Position numbers and translations under genes: made by a program
Notes under the pieces: generated by a model
Databases searched by the model: none
What the model was told of the DNA's origin: nothing
What the model saw: only the letters and a program-made list of their open reading frames with translations
Source of the DNA: Pseudomonas sp. B6002
GTDB lineage: Bacteria; Pseudomonadota; Gammaproteobacteria; Pseudomonadales; Pseudomonadaceae
DNA length: 64,000 nt
Direction of reading: 5' to 3'
NCBI RefSeq assembly: GCF_013385985.1
Contig: NZ_JACAOY010000006.1
Coordinates: 774,198-838,197, forward strand
Part shown: one piece after another, positions 29,295 to 37,950 of the stretch
Layout of the letters: every line of letters starts with the position of its first letter
Position numbering within the stretch: position 1 is the stretch's first letter

Positions 29295-30209
29295 TTGACT
29301 GAGTCTATCCGCAACCCGCTGACCCTTTACCTCACCCGCCTAGCGCCCTCCAGCCAGCTGACCATGCGCTACGTGCTGCAAGATGCGGCCGACCGCCTGG
29401 GCTTTGAAGACATCAACCTCGAAGACATCGACTGGCATTTGCTGCAGCCGGAGCATGTGATTGCCCTGGTGGCCGCGCTGCGTGAGGACGGCTATGCGCC
29501 GAACACCTCGTCGCTGTACGTGAACGCGGTGCGCGGCGTGATGAACGAAGCGTGGCGGATGAGCCTGATCAGCCAGGATCACTTATTGAAGATGCGCTCG
29601 GTCAAGGCAGCTCCCGGCACCCGCCTGGGCCAGGGGCGCAACCTGCGCCGTACGCTGATCCGCGAAATGATGGCAGTGTGCGCTGCTGACCCCCGCCCCC
29701 AGGGCCTGCGGGATGCGGCGGTGATCGGCATCCTCTATGGCTCGGGCATGCGCAAGTCGGAATCGGTCAACCTGGACCTGGCCCAGGTCAACTTTGACGA
29801 ACGCAGCCTGCGGGTGACCGGCAAGGGCAACAAAGAGTTGATCAAGTACGCGCCCGCCTGGGCTTTTGAAAAGCTGCAGGCGTGGCTGGCGTTTCGTCGC
29901 GAGCAGCTCAAGGAAGGCGAGCAAGACGATGCTTTTCTGTTCAATCGCATTCGCCGGGGCAGCCACATCACCCGCGAGCGCATTACCAAACATGCGATCT
30001 ACTACATCGCCCGCCAACGGGGTGAACAGGTGGGGGTGAAGATCATGCCTCACGATTTTCGCCGCTCGTTCATCACGCGGGTGATCGAAGAGCATGACCT
30101 GTCAATTGCGCAGAAACTGGCGCATCACACCAACATCCAGACCACCGCCAGCTATGACGTGCGTGAGGATAACGAGCGGCGCCGCGCAGTCGACCGCTTT
30201 GACCTGTAG
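29295..30209 (+). CDS. Orphan tyrosine site-specific recombinase (integrase family)
   Basis: A 304-residue recombinase. An N-terminal SAM-like domain (1-100) precedes the catalytic domain: Arg152 in GSGMRKSE, Lys in GKGNKEL, His-x-x-Arg in PHDFRRS, His in LAHHTN and the nucleophile Tyr287 in ASYDVR. All catalytic residues are present. Start is TTG; the next ATG would cut into the N-terminal domain. No excisionase, phage or integron genes surround it, and GC content matches the core genome, so it looks resident. Target unknown. Confidence 0.85.
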   Translation: MTESIRNPLTLYLTRLAPSSQLTMRYVLQDAADRLGFEDINLEDIDWHLLQPEHVIALVAALREDGYAPNTSSLYVNAVRGVMNEAWRMSLISQDHLLKMRSVKAAPGTRLGQGRNLRRTLIREMMAVCAADPRPQGLRDAAVIGILYGSGMRKSESVNLDLAQVNFDERSLRVTGKGNKELIKYAPAWAFEKLQAWLAFRREQLKEGEQDDAFLFNRIRRGSHITRERITKHAIYYIARQRGEQVGVKIMPHDFRRSFITRVIEEHDLSIAQKLAHHTNIQTTASYDVREDNERRRAVDRFDL

Positions 30210-30215
30210 CGCGGA

Positions 30216-30482
30216 TCAACCGTGCTGGCAGGCGTCGCCGACGCGCACGTAGTCCAGCTCATGGCGCACGCCCTGGCTGTCCACGTACACCACGTGGCCC
30301 TTGACCGGCCCGCAAGCGGTCGACGCTGCGCTGGTGTTGCGCACGGCCTTGGCGATGTCCAGGTCTTCGGAATAATCGTCGGCTTGGTTGGCCGGCGCAT
30401 TGGCGCCGGGGTGGGGTGTGTCTTGGGCGGCAGCGAAGGTGCTGAACAGGCTCAGCACAGCAGCAATAAGCACATAACGCAT
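30216..30482 (-). CDS. DUF2790 small exported protein
   Basis: An 88-residue protein with a signal peptide (MRYVLIAAVLSLFSTFAAA) followed by LDIAKAVRNTSAASTACGPV and VYVDSQGVRHELDYVRVGDAC, the pattern of the Pseudomonas DUF2790 family. Start ATG 30482 has GGAGG a few bases upstream; an extension to 30560 lacks a ribosome site. Two cysteines probably pair. Convergent with the recombinase gene, six bases apart. Confidence 0.78.
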   Translation of the reverse strand: MRYVLIAAVLSLFSTFAAAQDTPHPGANAPANQADDYSEDLDIAKAVRNTSAASTACGPVKGHVVYVDSQGVRHELDYVRVGDACQHG

Positions 30483-30654
30483 GATGACCTCCAGCACCGA
30501 TCGGTAACGGTTTGACTGTGGTCGCCATTCTATAAAGCCTGCCTGCGCGTCAGAAGGCATTGCGGCCGATACCGGACATCAGCCAAAACAATAGAAGTTT
30601 AAGCTTATGCATAAACGGTATTTCCATGCCGATGCTTAGGCTTCTTAAGATCAC

Positions 30655-30672
30655 GTCATAACTCGTTATGAC
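30655..30672. promoter_or_regulatory. Perfect 18-bp palindrome, GntR operator candidate
   Basis: GTCATAACTCGTTATGAC has eight-base perfect arms around TC and ends 11 bases before the GntR start. Spacing and symmetry fit a HutC-subfamily dimer, and the position would repress the whole operon including the regulator. Confidence 0.7.
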
Positions 30673-30683
30673 AAGTGGCCTTG

Positions 30684-31445
30684 ATGAACGAATCCGCCGT
30701 TGCCTTATCCCCGCTGTCCAGTATTCCCCTGCATGCGCAACTGCGTGATTTGTTGCGCAGCGGCATCCTGGATGGCCAATACGCCCCCAATACGCAAATG
30801 CCGTCCGAAGCCGAATTGGGCGCGCGCTTCAAGGTCAGTCGGATCACCGTGCGCCAGGCCTTGGGCGACCTGCAGAAAGAAGGGCTGATCTTCAAGATCC
30901 ACGGCAAAGGCACCTTCGTGTCCAAACCCAAGGCCTACCAGAACGTCAGCACCCTGCAAGGCTTGGCGGAATCCATGACCGAACGCGGCTATGAAGTGAT
31001 CAACCGCCTGCGCAGCTTTCGCTTTGTGCCAGCCGACAAGCAAGTAGCCGAGCGCCTGGGCGTGGAGGAGGGCACCACGGTTGCGCAGATCAAGCGGGTG
31101 CGCCTGATCAACCGCGAGCCGGTGTCCCTGGAAATCACCTACCTCAACCAGGCATTGGGCGAGCGCCTGGAAAAAGCCGACCTGGTCACCCGTGACATCT
31201 TCCTGATCCTGGAAAACGACTGCGGCCTGCAACTGGGCCATGCCGATGTCGCTATTGATGCAGTCCTGGCCGACAGCGACCTGACCCAGGCGCTGAACGT
31301 GGAGCCCGGTTCGCCGATCATGCACATCGAACGCCTGACCCACACCGCCGACGGCCAGCCCGTGGACTTCGAGCACCTGTACTACCGTGGCGATGCGTTC
31401 CAGTACCGCCTGCGCATCGATCGCGAGCGAGGAGCCCGCCCATGA
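30684..31445 (+). CDS. GntR-family (HutC/UTRA) transcriptional regulator
   Basis: A repressor of about 253 residues. The winged helix covers residues 10-75 (QMPSEAELGARFKVSRITVRQALGDLQKEGLI, shown here only to place the recognition helix), then a UTRA effector domain (about 95-245). ATG 30684 is chosen; a GTG three codons earlier is possible. Its stop overlaps the flavoprotein start (ATGA), so it is the first gene of the operon it probably controls. Effector likely the imported substrate or a product. Confidence 0.88.
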   Translation: MNESAVALSPLSSIPLHAQLRDLLRSGILDGQYAPNTQMPSEAELGARFKVSRITVRQALGDLQKEGLIFKIHGKGTFVSKPKAYQNVSTLQGLAESMTERGYEVINRLRSFRFVPADKQVAERLGVEEGTTVAQIKRVRLINREPVSLEITYLNQALGERLEKADLVTRDIFLILENDCGLQLGHADVAIDAVLADSDLTQALNVEPGSPIMHIERLTHTADGQPVDFEHLYYRGDAFQYRLRIDRERGARP

Positions 31446-33163
31446 GCCGCCAGACCCTGGAACTGGAATACGACATCGTGGTGATCGGTGGCGGCACGGC
31501 CGGCCCCATGGCGGCGATCAAGGCCAAGGAAGCCAACCGCGACCTGCGCGTGCTGCTGATCGACAAGGCCAACGTGAAGCGCAGCGGCGCGATCAGCATG
31601 GGCATGGACGGGCTGAACAACGCGATCATCCCGGGCCACTCGACGCCCGAGCAGTACACCAAGGAAATCACCATCGCTAACGACGGCATCGTCAACCAGG
31701 CCGCGGTGTATGCCTACGCCACCCACAGTTTTGAAACCATCGAGCAACTGGACCGCTGGGGCGTGAAGTTCGAGAAGGACGAGACGGGCGACTACGCAGT
31801 GAAGAAGGTCCACCACATGGGCGCCTATGTGCTGCCCATGCCCGAAGGCCATGACATCAAGAAGGTCCTTTACCGCCAGCTCAAGCGTGCGCGGGTGAAC
31901 ATCACCAACCGCCTGGTGTGCACGCGCCTGCTGACCGACAGCGAGGGCGCAGTCAACGGGGTGATGGGCTTTGACTGCCGCACGGCGGACTTCCAGGTGA
32001 TCAAGGCCAAGGCGGTGATCCTATGCTGCGGCGCGGCCGGCCGCCTGGGCCTGCCGTCTTCGGGCTACCTGATGGGCACCTATGAAAACCCCACCAACGC
32101 CGGCGACGGCTACGCCATGGCCTACCACGCCGGGGCGGAGCTGGCGAACCTGGAATGTTTCCAGATCAACCCGCTGATCAAGGACTACAACGGCCCTGCC
32201 TGCGCCTACGTCACCGGCCCATTGGGCGGCTACACCGCCAACAACAAAGGTGAGCGCTTCATTGAGTGCGACTACTGGAGCGGTCAGATGATGTGGGAGT
32301 TCCACCAGGAGCTGGAAAGCGGCAACGGCCCGGTGTTCTTGAAGCTCGACCACCTGGCCGAGGAAACCATCCAGAACATCGAACAGATCCTGCACAGCAA
32401 CGAGCGGCCCAGCCGAGGCCAGTTCCACGCTAACCGGGGCACGGATTACCGCAGCGACATGGTGGAAATGCACATTTCCGAGATCGGCTTTTGCAGCGGG
32501 CATTCGGCCTCCGGCGTGTGGGTCAACGAACGGGCGGAAACCTCGGTAAAAGGTCTGTATTCGGCGGGCGACATGGCGGCGGTGCCGCACAACTACATGC
32601 TCGGCGCGTTTACCTATGGCTGGTTCGCCGGCACCAATGCGGCGCAGTACGTGGCCGAGCGTGAGTTCAGTGCGGTCAGCGCCGAACAGGTCGCCGCCGA
32701 ACAGGCCCGGGTGTATGCGCCGCTGGACCGCGACACCGGGCTGCCACCGGCCCAGGTGGAATACAAGCTGCGTCGCTTCGTGAATGACTACCTGCAACCG
32801 CCCAAGGTCACCCGCAAGATGGAGATCGGCCTGCAGCGCTTTGGCGATATCCAGCGCGACCTGGACCAGATGAAGGCCCACAACCCTCACGAACTGATGC
32901 GCGCCATGGAAACCAGTGTGATCCGCGACTGCGCCGAAATGGCCGCCCGCGCCTCGCTGTACCGCGCCGAAAGCCGCTGGGGGCTGTACCACCACCGGGT
33001 CGATCACCCGCTGCGCAATGACGCCGACTGGTTTTGCCATTGCCACCTGAAAAAGGGCGAAAACGGGCAGATGGTCAGCTTCAAGAAGCCGGTAGAGCCC
33101 TACGTCATCCCCCTGGACGCCGACGAACTGCAAGCCTACGACCGCCTGCGCGTCACCTTGTAG
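31442..33163 (+). CDS. AprA-like flavoprotein (fumarate reductase / adenylylsulfate reductase family)
   Basis: A 573-residue FAD enzyme. The N-terminal dinucleotide motif is VVIGGGTAGPMAAIKAKEAN, with RSGAISMGMDGLNN nearby, NAGDGYAMAYHAGAEL in the middle and GLYSAGDMAAVPHNYMLGAF for the second FAD-binding part. This is the succinate dehydrogenase/fumarate reductase superfamily; the pairing with an AprB-like ferredoxin makes adenylylsulfate reductase subunit A the closest match by architecture. No signal peptide, so cytoplasmic. Sulfite oxidation or sulfur reduction linked to substrate import is plausible, but substrate is not shown. Confidence 0.8.
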   Translation: MSRQTLELEYDIVVIGGGTAGPMAAIKAKEANRDLRVLLIDKANVKRSGAISMGMDGLNNAIIPGHSTPEQYTKEITIANDGIVNQAAVYAYATHSFETIEQLDRWGVKFEKDETGDYAVKKVHHMGAYVLPMPEGHDIKKVLYRQLKRARVNITNRLVCTRLLTDSEGAVNGVMGFDCRTADFQVIKAKAVILCCGAAGRLGLPSSGYLMGTYENPTNAGDGYAMAYHAGAELANLECFQINPLIKDYNGPACAYVTGPLGGYTANNKGERFIECDYWSGQMMWEFHQELESGNGPVFLKLDHLAEETIQNIEQILHSNERPSRGQFHANRGTDYRSDMVEMHISEIGFCSGHSASGVWVNERAETSVKGLYSAGDMAAVPHNYMLGAFTYGWFAGTNAAQYVAEREFSAVSAEQVAAEQARVYAPLDRDTGLPPAQVEYKLRRFVNDYLQPPKVTRKMEIGLQRFGDIQRDLDQMKAHNPHELMRAMETSVIRDCAEMAARASLYRAESRWGLYHHRVDHPLRNDADWFCHCHLKKGENGQMVSFKKPVEPYVIPLDADELQAYDRLRVTL

Positions 33164-33247
33164 TGAGCGGGCTCGCCCCGCGCTGCGGTGTGTCAGGTAA
33201 AGGTGGGGCGCCTGGTACGCCGCCGCGCGGGGCAAGCCCGCTCACTA
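33161..33247. repeat. REP-type inverted pair inside the operon
   Basis: TAGTGAGCGGGCTCGCCCCG and its inverse (CGGGGCAAGCCCGCTCACTA) flank about 45 bases. The element begins exactly with the TAG stop of the flavoprotein gene and ends 84 bases before the ferredoxin gene. It could lower expression downstream or stabilise the upstream message. Confidence 0.82.
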
Positions 33248-33330
33248 CAGGACGGGGCGCGCGGCAGGTTTAGAGGCACAGCATTGAAATAACGCATAGA
33301 GAGTGCCAAAGGCACCCAGGACACCGTGAA

Positions 33331-33576
33331 ATGGCCTATCAGCCCCAGGAAATATTCTTTCGCTCCAACGCGCCGGTGACGATCGACGAAGACAAGTGCA
33401 TCGCCGAAAAGGGCTGCACCGTGTGCGTCGACGTGTGCCCCATGGACCTGCTGGCGATCAACCCGGCCACGCAGAAGGCCTACATGGCGTTCGACGAATG
33501 CTGGTACTGCATGCCCTGCGAGAAGGACTGCCCCACCGGCGCCGTCAAGGTCGAGATCCCGTACCTGCTGCGCTGA
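33331..33576 (+). CDS. AprB-like 2[4Fe-4S] ferredoxin
   Basis: An 81-residue protein with two cluster motifs: C-x5-C-x2-C-x3-CP (KCIAEKGCTVCVDVCP) and C-x2-C-x2-C-x3-CP (CWYCMPCEKDCP). The tryptophan and CWxC start of the second motif recall dissimilatory AprB, which lacks here its long C-terminal tail. It would carry electrons to or from the flavoprotein. Start ATG; the 167-base gap from the previous gene is taken up mainly by a REP element. Confidence 0.87.
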   Translation: MAYQPQEIFFRSNAPVTIDEDKCIAEKGCTVCVDVCPMDLLAINPATQKAYMAFDECWYCMPCEKDCPTGAVKVEIPYLLR

Positions 33577-33695
33577 GTGTGTTGATTCAAAGCCATCCGC
33601 CTACACCGGACGCCCACGCTGCACCCCCTCGTTTCCCACCGTGCCCGATCACGGCGGAGACGATCCTATAACCATGATTCGAGGGGAAATACCCA

Positions 33696-35102
33696 ATGTT
33701 CTTGCGCGCAACCATTGCCAGCCTGGTGCTGGCCTCCCTGAGCCTGTCCGTGCAGGCCCAGACCATCCGGGTGGCCATCGGCACCCAGGACACCACCATC
33801 AACTGCGCCGCCGGCGGCCTGCTGATCCGCGAACTGGGGCTGCTGGACAAGTACTTGCCCCACGACGGCCAATACAAGGACGCCACCTACGATATCCAGT
33901 GGAAGAACTTCACCAGCGGTGCGCCACTGACCAATGAAATGGTCGCCGGCAAACTCGATTTCGGCGCCATGGCCGACTTCCCCGGGGCGTTCAACGGCGT
34001 GGCGTATGAAACGGCGGGCAAGCACAGCCTGTTTATCAGCGTGCTGTCGGGCAACATCAAGGGTAGCGGCAATGGCATCGTGGTGCCGACCGCGTCTTCG
34101 GCGCAGTCCCTGGCGGACCTTAAGGGCAAAACCATCTCCGTACCCTTCGCCTCCACGGCCCACGGCATGCTGCTGCGTGCCGTGGCTGCCCAGGGCTGGG
34201 ACCCGCTCAAGGACGTGAACATCATCGCCCAGGCGCCCGAAGTCGCCGGGTCGGCGTTACAGGCTGACAAGATCGACGCCCACGCCGACTTTGTGCCGTT
34301 TGCCGAGTTGTTCCCCAACCGTGGTTTTGCCCGCAAGATCTACGACGGCTCGCAATCCAACACCCCGACCTTCCACGGTGCCCTGGTGGATGAAAGCTAT
34401 GCGCGCCAGTACCCCGAAGTGGTGGTCGCCTACCTGCGTGCGAGTATCGAAGCCAATCAATTACTCGCTGCTGAGCCTGAAAAGTACAGCGAGCTGATCG
34501 AAAAAGTCACCGGCGTCGAAGCCGAGGTCAACTACCTGTTCCACGGGCCGCTGGGCGTGCAAACCCGTGACCTCAGCTGGAAACCGGAATACCGCCAGGC
34601 CGTGGGCACGGCCATCGACACCCTCAAGCTGCTGAAAAAGGCTGACCGTGGCCTGGACCTCAACACCTTCATTGACGACCAGTACATCCGCGCAGCCTTC
34701 AAGGCGTCGGGCCTGGATTATCAAGCGCAACTGGCCAACTACGCCCAGGCGCCGCTCAAGGCCAACGACGCGCTCACGGGCAAGCCCATCACCGACTGGA
34801 GCCACGTCGCGCAGATCTGGGTCAAGGGCGAGCCCAAGGTACGTGATTACGCCTCGGCCGAAGCGGCGTTCAGCGCACTCGCCAGCTTGAAAAAAGACGG
34901 CAAGGCCGTGCGTGCGGTGTACGCCCAGGCCCAGGACAGCGGCATCAAGCTGCTGGCCAGCCAAGCCTGGTTTGCCAGTGATCGCCAGGGCAAGTTGAGT
35001 GCCTTCCTGCTCAAGGGCCAGGCGCAGCAATTTGCTGACGCCCAGGGCGGCCAGGTGTTTGACTTCACCCGTGCCGGCGCCCAAGCCGTCGCCGGTCGCT
35101 GA
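33696..35102 (+). CDS. ABC transporter periplasmic substrate-binding protein (SsuA/TauA/NrtA-like)
   Basis: A 468-residue exported protein; signal peptide MFLRATIASLVLASLSLSVQA. The mature part has the NMT1-like pattern VAIGTQDTTINCAAGGLLIRE, LDFGAMADFPGAFNG and LKGKTISVPFASTAHGMLLR. It is longer than SsuA because of a C-terminal extension of about 130 residues. GAGGGG lies before the ATG. Binds the substrate for the permease and ATPase that follow. Confidence 0.85.
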   Translation: MFLRATIASLVLASLSLSVQAQTIRVAIGTQDTTINCAAGGLLIRELGLLDKYLPHDGQYKDATYDIQWKNFTSGAPLTNEMVAGKLDFGAMADFPGAFNGVAYETAGKHSLFISVLSGNIKGSGNGIVVPTASSAQSLADLKGKTISVPFASTAHGMLLRAVAAQGWDPLKDVNIIAQAPEVAGSALQADKIDAHADFVPFAELFPNRGFARKIYDGSQSNTPTFHGALVDESYARQYPEVVVAYLRASIEANQLLAAEPEKYSELIEKVTGVEAEVNYLFHGPLGVQTRDLSWKPEYRQAVGTAIDTLKLLKKADRGLDLNTFIDDQYIRAAFKASGLDYQAQLANYAQAPLKANDALTGKPITDWSHVAQIWVKGEPKVRDYASAEAAFSALASLKKDGKAVRAVYAQAQDSGIKLLASQAWFASDRQGKLSAFLLKGQAQQFADAQGGQVFDFTRAGAQAVAGR

Positions 35103-35115
35103 CAGGAACATGCCC

Positions 35116-35898
35116 ATGCCGACTGCTGCTTATCGCTGGTTGCCCCGTGCCAGCTCGTTGCTGGTGTGCCTGCTGTTCTGGCAACTCGCTGCCAGCCATC
35201 ACTGGAACCTGTGGCTGGTGACCTTCGCCAATGTGCCCACGCCTGGCGCTGTGCTGGAGGCGACGCTGGCCCTGGTGGACTCGGGCAAGCTGGCCCGGCA
35301 CCTGGGGGCCAGCCTGGGCCGGGTGTTTGAAGGTTACCTGGTGGCGGTGCTGGTGGGCGTCGGGCTGGGGATCGCCATTGGCCGCTGGAAATGGGCCGAG
35401 GATGTCTTGCTGCCACCGCTGGAAGTGATCCGTCCGATTCCTGCAGTGGCGTGGATTCCCCTGGCGATCCTGATGTTCCCGTCGTCGCAACTGTCGATGG
35501 TGTTCATCACCTTCACCGGCGCGCTGTTTCCGATCCTGCTCAACACCGTGCATGGCGTTGAAGGGGTAGACCCACGGTTGATCGCATCAGCGCGCAGCCT
35601 GGGGGCAGGGCGCGGCGCCATTTTGCGCGAAGTGATCGTGCCGGGCGCTGCGCCGAGCATCATCACTGGCCTGGCCATTGGCATGGGCACGTCGTGGTTC
35701 TGCCTGGTGACGGCCGAGATGATCTCGGGGCAGTTCGGCATCGGTTACTACACCTGGGAGTCGTACACCCTGCAGAACTATGCCGACATCGTGGTCGGCA
35801 TGTTGTTGATCGGCGTACTGGGCATGGGCAGCAGTTGGCTGGTCAAGCGCCTGGGCGCGGCATTCACCCCTTGGCATCGCCTGCGAGGTAAAGCCTGA
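35116..35898 (+). CDS. ABC transporter permease (SsuC/TauC-like)
   Basis: A permease of about 260 residues with five to six membrane helices and the EAA loop (ASARSLGAGRGAILREVIVPGAAPSI spans it). Start taken at ATG 35116 because AGGA is eight bases upstream; ATG 35110 is too close to it. It follows the binding-protein gene by 13 bases and overlaps the ATPase gene (TGATG). Confidence 0.87.
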   Translation: MPTAAYRWLPRASSLLVCLLFWQLAASHHWNLWLVTFANVPTPGAVLEATLALVDSGKLARHLGASLGRVFEGYLVAVLVGVGLGIAIGRWKWAEDVLLPPLEVIRPIPAVAWIPLAILMFPSSQLSMVFITFTGALFPILLNTVHGVEGVDPRLIASARSLGAGRGAILREVIVPGAAPSIITGLAIGMGTSWFCLVTAEMISGQFGIGYYTWESYTLQNYADIVVGMLLIGVLGMGSSWLVKRLGAAFTPWHRLRGKA

Positions 35899-36728
35899 TG
35901 GAAGGTCGTATAGCAATCAGCGGGTTGTCGATTGTGCTGGGCGAAAAAGCCCAGGCTTTTGAGGCGGTCAAGGCACTTGATTGCAGCATCGAGCCGGGCC
36001 AGTTCGTGTGCATCCTGGGGCCGTCGGGCTGCGGCAAGTCCACGTTGCTTGGCGCGCTGGCGGGCCACCTGGTGCCGAGCCAGGGCACCTTGCACATGGA
36101 CGGGCAGGCGGTGTCCGGGCCGTCCCAGCAGCGCGGCATGGTGTTTCAGCAACACACGCTGTTCCCGTGGCGCAGTGTGCGTGAGAACGTCGCGTTCGGC
36201 CTGAAGATGCGTGGGGTCGGCAAGGCCGAGCGATTGGCGGCGGCGGATGAAATCCTCGCGCTGGTGGGGCTGCAGGGCTTTGCCGAGCGCTGGCCGAATC
36301 AATTGTCGGGCGGCATGCAGCAACGGGTGGAAATCGCTCGGGTGCTGATCAATCGCCCGCGCCTGTTGCTGATGGACGAACCGTTTGGCGCGCTGGACGC
36401 GCTGACACGCATGAAGATGCAGGCCTTGCTGCTGGATATCTGGACGCAGATCCGCACCACCGTGGTGTTTGTCACCCATGACATTGATGAAGCGCTGTTC
36501 CTGGCCGACCGTATCCTGGTAATGAGCCCGCGCCCGGGCCGCATTATCGAAGACTTCGCCCTGGACTTCCCGCGCCCGCGCCACACCGGGCTGATGACCA
36601 CCCCTGAATTTACCCACCTCAAGCGCCACTGCCTGGAACTGCTGCACCACGAAGAGGGACGCCAGTTGCCCCGGTTGAACCCGCTTGGGTTGCCCATTGA
36701 TCATTCCATACCGCGATTTGCCATATGA
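35898..36728 (+). CDS. ABC transporter ATP-binding protein (SsuB/TauB-like)
   Basis: A 276-residue ATPase with Walker A GPSGCGKSTL, Q-loop FQQHTLFPW, signature LSGGMQQRVEIAR, Walker B LLLMDEPFGALD and the H-loop VTHDIDEAL. The pattern is that of the nitrate/sulfonate/taurine group. Shares two bases with the permease stop and four with the HEAT gene start. Confidence 0.92.
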   Translation: MEGRIAISGLSIVLGEKAQAFEAVKALDCSIEPGQFVCILGPSGCGKSTLLGALAGHLVPSQGTLHMDGQAVSGPSQQRGMVFQQHTLFPWRSVRENVAFGLKMRGVGKAERLAAADEILALVGLQGFAERWPNQLSGGMQQRVEIARVLINRPRLLLMDEPFGALDALTRMKMQALLLDIWTQIRTTVVFVTHDIDEALFLADRILVMSPRPGRIIEDFALDFPRPRHTGLMTTPEFTHLKRHCLELLHHEEGRQLPRLNPLGLPIDHSIPRFAI

Positions 36729-37669
36729 CCTATAACCCCGAAATAGAAGCCCTGCGCCCACGCTTGCAGGCGCCCGACGCTGCCATGCGGCGCATTGCCC
36801 TGATCGACCTGGCCGACCTGGAAGAACCCGACGGCTTGGCGTGGCTGGTGGACAGCCTGCGCCAGGACCCGGCCGTGGAAGTGCGCGCCCAAGCGGCCGC
36901 TTTGCTGGAGGCCTGGGAAGAGGATGAGGTGGTGCAGGCACTGTGCGAGGCGCTGACCGATGCGGAACCTGCGGTGCGCGAGGCGGCCGCGCAAAGCTTG
37001 AGCGTCTTGAAGACGCCCGAGGCAGGCACGCTGTTGTTGCCCTGGACCGAACACGCTGACGTGAGTGTGCGCACGGCGATCTTCCGTGCCTTGCGCGAGT
37101 TGCGCCTGGAGGCCGCTGCGCCCTCGGCGTTACACGCTTTAGCGGACGCCGATGCGGGTATCCGCCGCGAAGCCGTGGGCGTGCTCGGTTGGCTAAAGCA
37201 CCTGCCCGCGCTGGAAGCGTTGGCCAGATTGGCCAGCAGCGACCCGGACACCGAAGTACGCCGCGCGGCCACCGGCGCCCTCGGCCTGGCCAGCGATGAG
37301 CAGGTGTTGCCAGCGCTGTACCAGGCCCTGCTGGACCCGGCCTGGCAAGTACGTGAAGAGGCAGCGACCACCCTGGGCAAAGTCGGCAGTCACAACGCCG
37401 GCGAGGCACTGGTTGCCGCATTGAGCGATGAATACTGGCAAGTGCGCTTGCGGGCCACCCGCAGCCTGGGGCGGTTGCGCTATGCGCCGGCGCTCGACGC
37501 ACTCGTCCAGGCGTTGGGCCACAGCATCAGCAACCTGCGCAAGGAAGCGGCGTTGTCATTGGGTGAGTTGGGCGACCGCCAGGCGTTGAGTGCCCTGCGG
37601 GATGCCGCCGACGACGCCGACCCGGAAGTGCGCAAGGCCGTGCGGATCGCCCTGGCGCAACTGCAATGA
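36725..37669 (+). CDS. HEAT-repeat (PBS lyase-type) protein
   Basis: A 314-residue soluble protein built almost wholly of about nine helical pairs, e.g. DPAVEVRAQAAALLEAW, EPAVREAAAQSLSVL, DAGIRREAVGVLGWL, DPEVRKAVRIALAQL. Such repeats form a curved protein-binding scaffold. Its start overlaps the ATPase gene (ATGA) and its stop overlaps the DUF971 gene (ATGA). Possibly a maturation or docking factor for the flavoprotein-ferredoxin pair; that is inference from the coupling only. Confidence 0.85.
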   Translation: MTYNPEIEALRPRLQAPDAAMRRIALIDLADLEEPDGLAWLVDSLRQDPAVEVRAQAAALLEAWEEDEVVQALCEALTDAEPAVREAAAQSLSVLKTPEAGTLLLPWTEHADVSVRTAIFRALRELRLEAAAPSALHALADADAGIRREAVGVLGWLKHLPALEALARLASSDPDTEVRRAATGALGLASDEQVLPALYQALLDPAWQVREEAATTLGKVGSHNAGEALVAALSDEYWQVRLRATRSLGRLRYAPALDALVQALGHSISNLRKEAALSLGELGDRQALSALRDAADDADPEVRKAVRIALAQLQ

Positions 37670-37950
37670 CCGCCGCCCCCAGCGGGATTGGCAAAGGCGC
37701 GGACGGGCGATTGCGCCTGGAATGGGCCGACCGCACCCAGTGGATCGATCACGCCCGGTTGCGCCGTGAATGCCCGTGCTCGCAATGCCGGGCGTTCCGC
37801 TTGCGTGGCAGCCAGCCAAGGGTGTCGGATGCAGTGCGTGTGCTGCAGATTCACCCGCAGGGTTACGGCGTGCAGCTGGTGTTCAGCGACGGGCACGAGC
37901 GCGGCATCTATCCGTGGGCGTACCTGGCCGGCATGGGCAGCGACGCCTAG
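37666..37950 (+). CDS. DUF971 protein
   Basis: A 94-residue protein with RLEWADRTQWIDHARLRRECPCSQCRA compressed as the family's core (Cys-Pro-Cys-x2-Cys at about 37-41) and SDGHERGIYPWAYL at the end. DUF971 is related to the N-terminal domain of gamma-butyrobetaine hydroxylase and to proteins of Fe-S assembly; the clustered cysteines could bind metal. Last gene of the operon; its stop overlaps the convergent LysR gene by four bases. Confidence 0.85.
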   Translation: MTAAPSGIGKGADGRLRLEWADRTQWIDHARLRRECPCSQCRAFRLRGSQPRVSDAVRVLQIHPQGYGVQLVFSDGHERGIYPWAYLAGMGSDA

